Source of the DNA: CAMYLR01 sp039590215
GTDB lineage: Bacteria > Gemmatimonadota > Gemmatimonadetes > JACCXV01 > JAHWKZ01
Reading direction: 5' to 3'
DNA length: 20,208 bases
NCBI GenBank assembly: GCA_039590215.1
Contig: JBDHFX010000017.1
Span: 1 to 20,208, forward strand
The notes below the pieces were generated by a model, which was given only the letters and a program-made list of their open reading frames with translations, was not told the origin of the DNA and did not search any database. Shown piece after piece: positions 8,502 through 15,199 of this stretch. Position numbers and translations under genes: made by a program. Numbering within the stretch: the first letter of the stretch is position 1; every line of letters starts with the position of its first letter.

Positions 8502-8569
8502 ATCGTCCTCCAGGTTCGCATCGACAAACCGACCCAGTTTAATCGTACAGAACAATCACATCGTTGTCT

Positions 8570-8587
8570 GTAGGGAATAACCCCTAC
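8570..8587. promoter_or_regulatory. Perfect palindrome GTAGGG-N6-CCCTAC, candidate operator
   Basis: GTAGGG (8570-8575) and CCCTAC (8582-8587) are exact reverse complements around AATAAC. The site lies in the 105-base gap between the DsrE gene stop and the cysteine-rich protein start, about 70 bases before that start. NarL-type regulators bind such inverted heptamers; the NreC site of staphylococci is TAGGG-N4-CCCTA as I recall it, close in sequence though with a shorter spacer. A NarL/NreC-type regulator is encoded 2 kb away. Binding is inference. Confidence 0.45.
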
Positions 8588-8606
8588 TGGCGTGTCAGAA
8601 AGAGAA

Positions 8607-8972
8607 TCAGAACGTCAGCACGAAGTGGTGCTCCTTGGTCAGCTTGGCCAGATCCGCCGCCCCGCCCATACGGGCGAACGAAACGAGGTCGCCCTCGCCG
8701 ATTCCTCTGGGCGCAGCGCATGGCGCGCAGACGATCATCTCGAAGCTGTGTTCTTCGAGGAAGCCGACGACCTCGCCAATTGGGGGCAAGCCGACCGCCT
8801 GAATGGCGTTGAGATCAGTGCCTCGGTGCGCGAGGTAGGTCGCTTCCTGCATCAAGAACATCGCCGGCGGATGGTCGGTGAACTCGCCGGACTCGATCCC
8901 GCCCTTGAGCGCGACGAACGGTAGGGACGCGAGGTTCGGTTGATCCGGTCCACGGGTAGCTACGGTAAGCAT
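8607..8972 (-). CDS. DsrE-family protein
   Basis: A 121-residue soluble protein of the DsrE/DsrF-like fold, a family that includes sulfur-relay and persulfide-handling proteins as well as many of unknown role. Visible features are an opening beta-strand and basic loop, a central AMFLMQEATYLAHRG region, EVVGFLEEHSFEMIVCAPCAAPRGI with a CxxC pair (Cys82, Cys85), and a C-terminal LAKLTKEHHFVLTF. The CxxC could carry sulfur or act as a redox pair; this is inferred from the family rather than shown. The start ATG is preceded by GGAGG at normal spacing. It is divergent from the metallo-beta-lactamase fusion at 9063, sharing a 90-base promoter region, and lies upstream of the cysteine-rich small protein on the same strand. 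Confidence 0.82.
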   Translation of the reverse strand: MLTVATRGPDQPNLASLPFVALKGGIESGEFTDHPPAMFLMQEATYLAHRGTDLNAIQAVGLPPIGEVVGFLEEHSFEMIVCAPCAAPRGIGEGDLVSFARMGGAADLAKLTKEHHFVLTF

Positions 8973-9029
8973 CTTGTCCTCCGATCGTTTAAGTATGCGA
9001 CCGCAGCAGCGGCCATGGAGACGCAGTCG

Positions 9030-9035
9030 TATAAT
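9030..9035 (+). promoter_or_regulatory. Consensus -10 element TATAAT for the 9063 gene
   Basis: A perfect TATAAT sits 27 bases before the ATG at 9063, and a strong Shine-Dalgarno AAGGAGG follows at 9047-9053. No good -35 hexamer is present at the usual distance, so an activator or alternative recognition may be needed. The whole divergent region to the DsrE gene is 90 bases. Confidence 0.45.
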
Positions 9036-9062
9036 AGCCGCATACCAAGGAGGCGCCGCTTC

Positions 9063-10913
9063 ATGAGAGTCCGTTTCTGGGGTACGCGCGGCTCGATCTC
9101 CAAGGCGGGGAGAGAGACGCTTCGGTACGGAGGCAACACGTCCTGTGTCGAGTTGCGTTCAGCGAGCGGTACGGTCATCGTGTTGGACTGCGGGACTGGG
9201 GCGCAGGGTCTTGGGCAGGCGCTTCTGAACGAAGGGGACACTGCGAAGAGCGGCCACATCCTCGTATCTCACACGCACTGGGATCACATCCAAGGGTTCC
9301 CGTTTTTCGCACCGCTCTTCCATGCTGACAACGATTGGGACATCTACGGCCCGCGCGGTCTCGACTCTTCGCTGCGCGAAGCCCTCGCCGGTCAAATGCA
9401 GTACACGTACTCCCCGATCACGCTCGAGCATCTGGGCGCGGGGATCCACTATCATGACCTCGTCGAAGGCACCTTCGAGGCCGGTGACGTCCAGGTTCAA
9501 GCACAGTACATGAACCATTCAGCTCTCACACTTGGCTATCGACTCAAAGCTGATCACACGACGGTGGTCTACGCGACCGACCACGAGCCCCATTCTCTCG
9601 AGCGTGGAATCGATGGCTACCGGCCGACGGGCGGCGAGGACGATCTCCATGTCGAGTTCGTAGCCGGAGCCGACCTCCTGATCCACGACGCCCAGTTCAC
9701 AGCCGAGGAGTACCCAGCGAAGCGCGGCTGGGGTCACAGCACGCTCGAATACGTCGTCGATGTGGCGCTGGCCGCGGAAGTGCAGCACTTGGCGCTGTTC
9801 CACCACGACCCGATGCGCGACGATGATTCGCTGGATCTCTTGGTCGAGCGTGCCCGGGCGCGCGTCGCAGACGCAGACGGGTCACTGGATGTGTTCGCGG
9901 CCACTGAGGGTGAATCATTCGAGGTCGAGCCGGTTCCCCCGTCGACCGCAAGCCGTCCGGCGCCAAGGGTCTCGGCGAAGACCTCACCCGCCCTCGTCGA
10001 GCAAGAGGTCCTCGTGGCAGTGACCGATCCGGCGGCAGCGGTCGTGCTTTCCGAAGCGGTGCGTGCAGACGGTCTATCGTTGTTGGTCGCAAACGACGCC
10101 GCGGCGGTGTCCGAGATCGCCAACGCCGAGCAGCCCTCGCTCTTGCTGGTAGATCGCGGTCTTCCGGGTGGTGACGCGCTCGACATTTGCCGCCAGATCC
10201 GGGGCCACGGGCGTGACTGGGGCGCAGACGTACCGTTCGTCGTCATCGCGAAAGAAGAGGACGACGTCGATGCCGAGGCCGGAACCAAAGCTGGCGTCAC
10301 GGACTGGCTCGTTGAGCCCTTCTCGAGATCTTACGCACGGACGCGCATCCGAGCCTGGTTGCTCCGCGCGGCTTGTCGCTGGCAATGCGCGCCATTCCCC
10401 GAAGACGAAGAAAGACGCATTCAGGCACTTCACGAATTGGGGATCCTGGACACCGCGGCCGAGGAGCGATTCGACCGCTGCACGCGTATCGCAGCCGCGC
10501 TATTCGACGTACCGATCGCACTCGTTTCGCTAGTCGACACCAATCGGCAGTGGTTCAAGTCACGCCACGGTCTCGACGTCTCTGAGACTCCGCGCGAGCA
10601 GGCTTTTTGCGCGTACGCGATCCTCCGCGATGACATTATGGTGGTACCCGATGCACTGCGCGACGATCGCTTCGCTGAGAATCCACTGGTGACCGGTGAG
10701 CCGCGCGTCCGTTTCTACGCCGGCTGTCCGCTCGTGTTGGCCGACGGGACCCGGCTCGGCACGTTGTGCCTCATCGATCACCAGCCGCGAGTCTTTGACG
10801 AAACCCGGCTCGCGCTGATGCGCGACGTCGCCAAAATGATCGAGCGGGAGATCACCGGAGCGACGGAGACCAAGGCGCGGCAGGCGGTACCGTCACTCAC
10901 GTCGAGCGAATGA
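9063..10913 (+). CDS. Metallo-beta-lactamase fold / receiver-like / GAF fusion protein
   Basis: A 616-residue three-domain cytoplasmic protein. Residues 1-285 are an MBL-fold hydrolase of the phosphodiesterase-like group: opening WGTRGSI, metal motif HTHWDH (70-75), NHSALTLGYR, IHDAQ (Asp209), GWGHS and FHHDP. Residues about 314-435 form a CheY-like receiver with a candidate phosphoacceptor in LLLVDRGLP (Asp364). However, the usual KPF lysine is Glu (VEPF), the Thr/Ser of strand 4 is not evident and the first acidic pair is reduced to TD. Residues 445-598 are a GAF domain of the common type starting DEERRIQALHELGILDT with VSLVDTNRQWFKS. ATG 9063 is chosen over 8940 because of AAGGAGG. Its stop shares ATGA with the next gene. 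A role in nucleotide-second-messenger hydrolysis is only a guess. Confidence 0.88.
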   Translation: MRVRFWGTRGSISKAGRETLRYGGNTSCVELRSASGTVIVLDCGTGAQGLGQALLNEGDTAKSGHILVSHTHWDHIQGFPFFAPLFHADNDWDIYGPRGLDSSLREALAGQMQYTYSPITLEHLGAGIHYHDLVEGTFEAGDVQVQAQYMNHSALTLGYRLKADHTTVVYATDHEPHSLERGIDGYRPTGGEDDLHVEFVAGADLLIHDAQFTAEEYPAKRGWGHSTLEYVVDVALAAEVQHLALFHHDPMRDDDSLDLLVERARARVADADGSLDVFAATEGESFEVEPVPPSTASRPAPRVSAKTSPALVEQEVLVAVTDPAAAVVLSEAVRADGLSLLVANDAAAVSEIANAEQPSLLLVDRGLPGGDALDICRQIRGHGRDWGADVPFVVIAKEEDDVDAEAGTKAGVTDWLVEPFSRSYARTRIRAWLLRAACRWQCAPFPEDEERRIQALHELGILDTAAEERFDRCTRIAAALFDVPIALVSLVDTNRQWFKSRHGLDVSETPREQAFCAYAILRDDIMVVPDALRDDRFAENPLVTGEPRVRFYAGCPLVLADGTRLGTLCLIDHQPRVFDETRLALMRDVAKMIEREITGATETKARQAVPSLTSSE

Positions 10914-12115
10914 CCACCCGCCCTGCACCCATCTGTCTGCATCTTCTGTTTACGACGCTGACACTGCTCGGCAACGGCGCTGCTCGTGCGCAGGACGTTC
11001 CATGGCCGACCAACGGCTGGACAATCTCGACTCCCGAAAAGCAGGGCCTCGACGCCGGGCCGCTGGTCGAGCTGGACCGGTCGATCCGTGAAGGCACATA
11101 CGGGTACATCGACCGGATGGTTGTCGTACGCAGCGGCCATCTCGTGATGAACGAGCGCTACGACAACGATTACCGCGGGATCAGCCGTGGCTTCACGGGC
11201 GCACTTGGATGCGGCCACGAATCGTGCGACGATCCCGACGCGTCCCACGAGTACAACTACTACCACCCAACCACGCATCCGTATTATCATGGCCGAGACG
11301 TCCACTCGCTGCAATCGGTCACAAAATCGGTGGCGGCAACGATGATCGGCGTAGCAATCGAGCGAGGCGAGATCGGCGGGCTCGACGCCAAGCTGCTTTC
11401 GTTCTTTGGCGACTACGACCTATCGCGAGCCGACGAGCGGCTCCATCACGCGACGCTCGAGGACCTGCTCACGATGCGGTCCGGGATCGAGTGGCACGAG
11501 AACGATCGACCGCTCGACGAAACCAATACGACATTGCAGCTGGAGCAGAGCGATGACTGGATCCAGTTCACGCTTAATCAACCGACCGATGCGGAACCGG
11601 GTGAACAGTGGGTTTACAACAGTGGCGGCAGCCACCTCATGTCGGGCATCATCCGCGATGCCACCGGCCACTTCATCGATGAGTACGCCGCGGAGCACTT
11701 GTTCGGTCCACTCGGAATCGAGGAGCACCACTGGAAAAAAACCCCGCGTGGTCTCCCTGACACCGAGGGCGGGTTGTACCTCGAGGCGGAGCAACTGGCC
11801 AAGATCGGATACTTGTACCTGAACGACGGTGTTTGGAACGGGGAGCGGCTTCTGCCTGAGGGCTGGGTAGCCGCCGCCACGGCGCGGCGGGTCGAGTTGC
11901 CCGGAGGCGACCGAGCGTACGGCTATCAGTGGTGGCGCGTTGACACCGACGAAGTCGACGTGTGGGCAGGCTTGGGCTTCGGTGGACAGCTCTTACTCGT
12001 CGTACCGGCTCACAATATGGTCGGCGTCATCAACAGTTGGAACGTGTTCGATCGGCCGCAGAGTCAGGTTCGTCCGGCGTTTCTGGCTGCGCTCCTCGCG
12101 GCGGTTGGCTCCTGA
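10910..12115 (+). CDS. Secreted serine hydrolase, beta-lactamase/DD-peptidase fold
   Basis: A 401-residue exported enzyme with an N-terminal signal peptide (HLLFTTLTLLGNGAARAQ). It has the serine beta-lactamase-family motifs: SVTK (Ser136 nucleophile, Lys139), YNS (Tyr236-Asn237-Ser238) and a C-terminal glycine-rich GLGFGGQ in the KTG/HxG position. Length and motifs fit the class C-like esterase/D-aminopeptidase group, not a dedicated antibiotic beta-lactamase. Substrate is unknown (an ester, amide or peptidoglycan-related bond). An unusual insert between residues about 90 and 130 (GHESCDDPD, then EYNYYHPTTHPYYHG) is rich in Tyr/His and includes two cysteines. The start overlaps the fusion gene stop in ATGA, so the two are translationally coupled. 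The next gene overlaps its stop. Confidence 0.87.
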   Translation: MTTRPAPICLHLLFTTLTLLGNGAARAQDVPWPTNGWTISTPEKQGLDAGPLVELDRSIREGTYGYIDRMVVVRSGHLVMNERYDNDYRGISRGFTGALGCGHESCDDPDASHEYNYYHPTTHPYYHGRDVHSLQSVTKSVAATMIGVAIERGEIGGLDAKLLSFFGDYDLSRADERLHHATLEDLLTMRSGIEWHENDRPLDETNTTLQLEQSDDWIQFTLNQPTDAEPGEQWVYNSGGSHLMSGIIRDATGHFIDEYAAEHLFGPLGIEEHHWKKTPRGLPDTEGGLYLEAEQLAKIGYLYLNDGVWNGERLLPEGWVAAATARRVELPGGDRAYGYQWWRVDTDEVDVWAGLGFGGQLLLVVPAHNMVGVINSWNVFDRPQSQVRPAFLAALLAAVGS

Positions 12116-13113
12116 CCGACACGACCGGCGCCTCGCCACCAGATCTTACCATCGTTCTGCTCATGTCTCGCCACTACGCTTGGTTGCGGCGAACGATTGA
12201 CTTGTGGGCGAAACAGAAGATCCACAGTCGAACCGAGGCTGTGATCGTTAGGCCCGAAGCACTGTCCCGGGAGACGATCATCGCCGACGACTTCAAGCCG
12301 TTTCATAGCCTTCAGATCGTGGACGTCCCGGAGATGGACTCTGTCGGCACAGGCTTCGCCGCTGGGGTCCGACAGGCACGAGCACCCGTCGTAATGCTGG
12401 CCGAAGACCACGCGTTTCCCGAGCCCGGTCTCGCAGAGGCCATTCTCGGTGCCTACGATGATCCCGACGTCGTCGCCGCCGGGCCCGTAATGTTCAACGG
12501 CAACCCAAAGACTCTGGCTAGTGAGACAGCCTTTGTCCTCGCGTTCTCGGCTGTCGCCTACGCGCGCAGCACGAGGGAGGCGCGGAGCCTAGGCGGCCAC
12601 AACGCCAGCTATCGGCGCAACTTCTTGATGTCGTTCGGGGATGAACTCGCGGAATGGTACAAGTCCGAGCGCGTACTGCAGTTCGAGATCGAAGCGCGAA
12701 AGCGAAAGATGATTCTGTTAGCGCACCCACGGATCGCTCACTTCAACTTCAGCCGTTGGAGATCGACGATCGTGCACGCGTTCCACGGAGGACGACTCTT
12801 TGGTGGTCAGCGGTCTCGTGATTGGCGATTCGGTCGCCGGGCGCTATACGCCCTAGGAGCACCGTTGGTGCCCTTCATTCGGTTGCGTCGCATCATGGCC
12901 GATCTCCGCGAGTCGCCCGATCAGTACGCCCGATTCGTGCCCCGCCGTTTACCGGTCTTCGCTTTCGTTCTATCGCTGCATGCGCTCGGAGAGGCGATCG
13001 GATACGCCCTCGGGGTCGGAAACGCAGTGGACCACTATGCGCCCTTCGAGCTCTATCGTCGAGATCAGCTGATCACACGAGAGCGCGAGGAGATCGAGAC
13101 CTTCAACTTTTGA
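12112..13113 (+). CDS. Glycosyltransferase family 2-like protein
   Basis: A GT-A-fold glycosyltransferase-like protein: first strand LTIVLLMSRHYAWLRRT, VVMLAEDHAFPEPG with EDH in the place of the metal-binding DxD, and GGHNASYRR, a hallmark of family 2 enzymes. After that the C-terminal 100 residues hold basic amphipathic segments and a hydrophobic stretch (VFAFVLSLHALGEAIGYALG), suggesting membrane association. No ATG, GTG or TTG lies between the upstream stop and the first strand. The first normal start, ATG 12163, would cut off strand 1. The open frame begins naturally at CTG 12112, which shares CTGA with the preceding TGA and gives an N-terminus starting TDTTGASPPDLT. If CTG is wrong, the gene starts at 12163. 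Acceptor and sugar unknown. Confidence 0.78.
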   Translation: MTDTTGASPPDLTIVLLMSRHYAWLRRTIDLWAKQKIHSRTEAVIVRPEALSRETIIADDFKPFHSLQIVDVPEMDSVGTGFAAGVRQARAPVVMLAEDHAFPEPGLAEAILGAYDDPDVVAAGPVMFNGNPKTLASETAFVLAFSAVAYARSTREARSLGGHNASYRRNFLMSFGDELAEWYKSERVLQFEIEARKRKMILLAHPRIAHFNFSRWRSTIVHAFHGGRLFGGQRSRDWRFGRRALYALGAPLVPFIRLRRIMADLRESPDQYARFVPRRLPVFAFVLSLHALGEAIGYALGVGNAVDHYAPFELYRRDQLITREREEIETFNF

Positions 13114-13122
13114 TCGTCGGGA

Positions 13123-13149
13123 CGGCGGATGCGTCCTTTGACTCCGCCG
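13123..13149. terminator. Candidate stem-loop between convergent genes
   Basis: CGGCGGA (13123-13129) and TCCGCCG (13143-13149) form a perfect seven-base stem around a 13-base loop, between the stops of the convergent glycosyltransferase (13113) and cupin (13151) genes. No strong T-run follows on either strand, so rho-independent termination is only plausible. Confidence 0.4.
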
Positions 13150-13150
13150 G

Positions 13151-13504
13151 CTATGACTCCGGCGTGTACGGTTTCCCCGGCGTGCCGCCGATGACGAGCA
13201 TCGTCACACCCTGGTCGCCGGGAACGACCTTTCGTTTCTCCCCAGGTCCGACCCGAGCCAGCGTGCCAGGCTCGAGCTTCCAGGTCTCGCCTTCACACTC
13301 CAGTGTCGCGCTGCCCTCCAGCGGGACGTACACCTCTTCCTGACCGTCTTTGTCGTGGTCGTGCTCCGGGTACTCGGCCCAGTTGGCCGGCAATCGCTCA
13401 ACGTTCATGCCCCACGCCGTGACACCGAGCCCTTTTCGGGCGTAGAGGAACATCCCACCGTGGTTGTCCAATTCATCAAAGTGTTTCAGGGTGACATCAG
13501 CCAC
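13151..13504 (-). CDS. Cupin-domain protein (117 aa)
   Basis: A single-domain cupin with motif 1 EYPEHDHDKDGQEEVYVPLEG (metal His residues and Glu) and the later PGTLARVGPGEKRKVVPG section of motif 2. Such small cupins bind a divalent metal and act as enzymes or ligand-binding proteins; the substrate is not deducible. The second-motif His is not obvious, so metal binding may be partial. The start GTG 13504 is chosen over the longer frame beginning at 13573 because AGGAGG at 13510-13515 is ideally placed; the longer version would overlap the upstream gene. It lies 34 bases downstream of the 13539-14210 gene on the same strand, so cotranscription is likely. Confidence 0.82.
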   Translation of the reverse strand: MADVTLKHFDELDNHGGMFLYARKGLGVTAWGMNVERLPANWAEYPEHDHDKDGQEEVYVPLEGSATLECEGETWKLEPGTLARVGPGEKRKVVPGDQGVTMLVIGGTPGKPYTPES

Positions 13505-13538
13505 TTTCGCCTCCTGTTGGAATCGCAATCGTTGACTA

Positions 13539-14210
13539 CTACTGAGTCTCCGCATGGTTCGCGTGCCGAGCAAGCCACTCGGGATACGAAAAGGATGTGT
13601 CTGCAGAGAGCCTCAGAGAACTCGGAAGCTCCTGCAGAAAGAGCGCCACGTTCCGGCTGAAGTCCTCGTGCAGATCAGAGTCATCGGGAAACGCTTCGAA
13701 ACCTAACGTCCAGTAGGGTGTTGCAGCGAGAGAGAGCGTGGTCAACTCGATCTGAAGAGCGCGATCGACAAGAGATCCGCGGCCGACTGGAGGCACTTCG
13801 AGGTCGGTGCCCAAGCGGTCCAGTCGAACCTCGCGGAGGATCCTCCTCTTTTGCACGTCCACCGAGCTCGAGGCTTGCAGCGTCTCGCCATCACATGCCC
13901 ATTTGACCCACCGCTCGACGACACCCGTTACTCCCGGTGCCAGCGTCAGAACGCCCAGGGACGCGACCTTTCCCTTGAACTCGAGTTGTGCCCGCCCTTC
14001 TCCTTGTCCCGGCTCACCCCGCCATTTGAGGCCGATGCCGCGGCTGTTTGGGATCACCACGTATCGATCCACGCGAGCCCGCTTGGGCCAATCGAGGGTT
14101 CCAAGCTCGCCACTCTGCTTCCATGGCTTCCTCACCCGGAACCACTCGACAACATCGTCATCGAGTTCGCCGTCGAAAAACCACCGGCACTCACGACTGG
14201 CGAAACGCAT
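13539..14210 (-). CDS. Conserved-looking hypothetical protein (223 aa), possibly CYTH-like
   Basis: A 223-residue soluble protein I do not recognise by name. The first half shows alternating basic and acidic residues on strands (RVDRYVVIP, GIGLKWRG, RAQLEFKGKV, VERWVKWACD, RRILREVRLD), a pattern seen in CYTH/triphosphate-tunnel proteins. The defining ExExK motif is not visible, so this is only a suggestion. The C-terminal third (YWTLGFEAFPDDSDLHEDF, then helices to the end) contributes an aromatic patch and charged helix. The start ATG 14210 is preceded by GGGAGCGGG. It is cotranscribed with the downstream cupin, and perhaps with the small ORF 50 bases upstream. Confidence 0.65.
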   Translation of the reverse strand: MRFASRECRWFFDGELDDDVVEWFRVRKPWKQSGELGTLDWPKRARVDRYVVIPNSRGIGLKWRGEPGQGEGRAQLEFKGKVASLGVLTLAPGVTGVVERWVKWACDGETLQASSSVDVQKRRILREVRLDRLGTDLEVPPVGRGSLVDRALQIELTTLSLAATPYWTLGFEAFPDDSDLHEDFSRNVALFLQELPSSLRLSADTSFSYPEWLARHANHAETQ

Positions 14211-14261
14211 CCCGCTCCCGGTCGCCGCCGGGTCAGAGATGGTGGGTTCTCGACGCTTTCT

Positions 14262-14384
14262 CTATCGAATCAGCGGTGCTAGAAAAGACGAGAAGAACGC
14301 TGAGAAAACAACGAGCGCGGCAAAAACCGCGGCAAAAGTGCCGATAAAAATCTCGGCGATCCGCCATACACTGACTTGCGTCAT
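14262..14384 (-). CDS. Small hydrophobic membrane protein (40 aa)
   Basis: A 40-codon ORF running from ATG 14384 to TAG 14262. The peptide starts MTQVSVWRIAEIFIG, continues with a long hydrophobic segment (FAAVFAALVVFSAFFSSFLA) and ends PLIR, with one charged residue on each side of the hydrophobic core: a single transmembrane helix with a basic end. The start has a Shine-Dalgarno-like GGGAGC at about eight bases, and a candidate promoter and a hairpin-forming inverted repeat lie just upstream. The local AT content is higher than in the flanking genes, in line with Phe/Ile codons. No family is known to me. It could be a membrane-protein regulator, a toxin-like peptide or a conserved partner of the downstream gene. 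Confidence 0.6.
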   Translation of the reverse strand: MTQVSVWRIAEIFIGTFAAVFAALVVFSAFFSSFLAPLIR

Positions 14385-14418
14385 CCTCTTGCTCCCTTCT
14401 GACTGTGTTGCTCGGTGA

Positions 14419-14439
14419 ACGGCAACTGCCCCCTGCCGT
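14419..14439. promoter_or_regulatory. Inverted repeat ACGGCA-N9-TGCCGT upstream of the small ORF
   Basis: A perfect six-base inverted repeat (14419-14424 and 14434-14439) with a C-rich loop. It lies between the candidate -10 box and the start of the 40-aa ORF, so it would fall in the leader RNA or serve as an operator. No sequence shows which. Confidence 0.35.
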
Positions 14440-14441
14440 CC

Positions 14442-14471
14442 AGCCTACAATGGGAGCGGTAGCAAGGTCAA
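14442..14471 (-). promoter_or_regulatory. Candidate sigma70-like promoter for the small-ORF operon
   Basis: On the minus strand TTGACC (14466-14471) resembles a -35 box, and TAGGCT (14442-14447), a weak -10, follows after 18 bases. It lies in the 116-base gap after the pirin stop and before the 40-aa ORF. The poor -10 keeps confidence low. Confidence 0.3.
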
Positions 14472-14500
14472 TCCCGGGATCGAGGGTGGTGACAACTGCG

Positions 14501-15199
14501 TCAGGCTAGATCGAACACAATGACTTCGGCCGGCTCCGTGGCGCGGAGCGACAAGCCTGTCTCCTCGCTAACGGCCACCCCATCCCCCTGATACAGGGCC
14601 TGGCCGTTGACAGCCGCGTTACCGACGACGACCTGAACCCAGGCGTGCCGACTCGGATCCAGCGAGTGATCCAGCGTCTCCCCGGGTTCAAGAACGGTCG
14701 CGTAGAGCGCGACATCCTGGTAGATGCTGAGCGCATCTTGCCCAGCATCTCGGGAGCAGATCAGCCGAAGCGCGCCTCGCTTCTCCTCCGCGGCGAAGTG
14801 GCGTTCCTCGTAGCCGGGTTGGAGCCCCCTCGCCTCGGGTAGGATCCAGATTTGGAGGAAATGGACCGGCTCTTCCACGGACGCGTTCATCTCGCTGTGC
14901 TGTACGCCGGTGCCGGCGGTCATGCGTTGCACGTCACCGGCGGTGAGCACAGAGCCGTTGCCCATACTGTCTCTGTGAGCGAGCGAGCCCTCGACGATGT
15001 AGGAGATGATCTCCATGTTCCGATGACCGTGGAGCCCGAAACCCTGACCCGGCTGAACCCGATCTTCGTTGATGACCCGGAGTGTCCGGAACCCCATGTG
15101 ATGCGGGTCGCGGTACTCGCCGAAGGAAAATGTGTGACGGGATTCCAACCAGCCGAGGTTGACACGCCCTCGATCTTCGGACTTGCGTACGCTGATCAG
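14501..15199 (-). CDS. Pirin-family protein (YhhW-like)
   Basis: A two-cupin pirin-family protein. Bacterial members such as YhhW have quercetin 2,3-dioxygenase activity in vitro and bind a metal; the cellular substrate is usually unknown. The opening ISVRKSEDRGRVNLGWLESR, HTFSFGEYRDPHHMGFRTLRV, LHGHRNMEIISY and TGVQHSEMN are all family motifs. Counting CTG 15199 as residue 1, the metal ligands fall at His57, His59, His101 and Glu103, and the protein is 232 residues, exactly as in typical pirins. The longer frame from 15361 would add 54 non-pirin residues encoded over the lipoprotein gene. No ATG/GTG/TTG precedes ISVRKSED, so a CTG start, sharing CTGA with the upstream stop, is the best reading. 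Confidence 0.85.
   Translation of the reverse strand: MISVRKSEDRGRVNLGWLESRHTFSFGEYRDPHHMGFRTLRVINEDRVQPGQGFGLHGHRNMEIISYIVEGSLAHRDSMGNGSVLTAGDVQRMTAGTGVQHSEMNASVEEPVHFLQIWILPEARGLQPGYEERHFAAEEKRGALRLICSRDAGQDALSIYQDVALYATVLEPGETLDHSLDPSRHAWVQVVVGNAAVNGQALYQGDGVAVSEETGLSLRATEPAEVIVFDLA

Noticed and set aside
8570..8587. Palindrome as a rho-independent terminator of the DsrE gene
   Set aside because: No T-run follows on the minus strand, and its position and symmetry suit an operator better.
11962..12111. N-terminal 50 codons of the longer glycosyltransferase frame from ATG 11962
   Set aside because: They are antiphase to the serine-hydrolase C-terminus, which is needed for its glycine-rich motif, and would imply an overlap of about 150 bases. 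The family homology starts only after the hydrolase stop.
10910..12115. Serine hydrolase as an antibiotic-resistance beta-lactamase
   Set aside because: It has the shared SxxK/YxN fold motifs, but length, insert and context resemble the wide esterase/peptidase group; nothing points to resistance.
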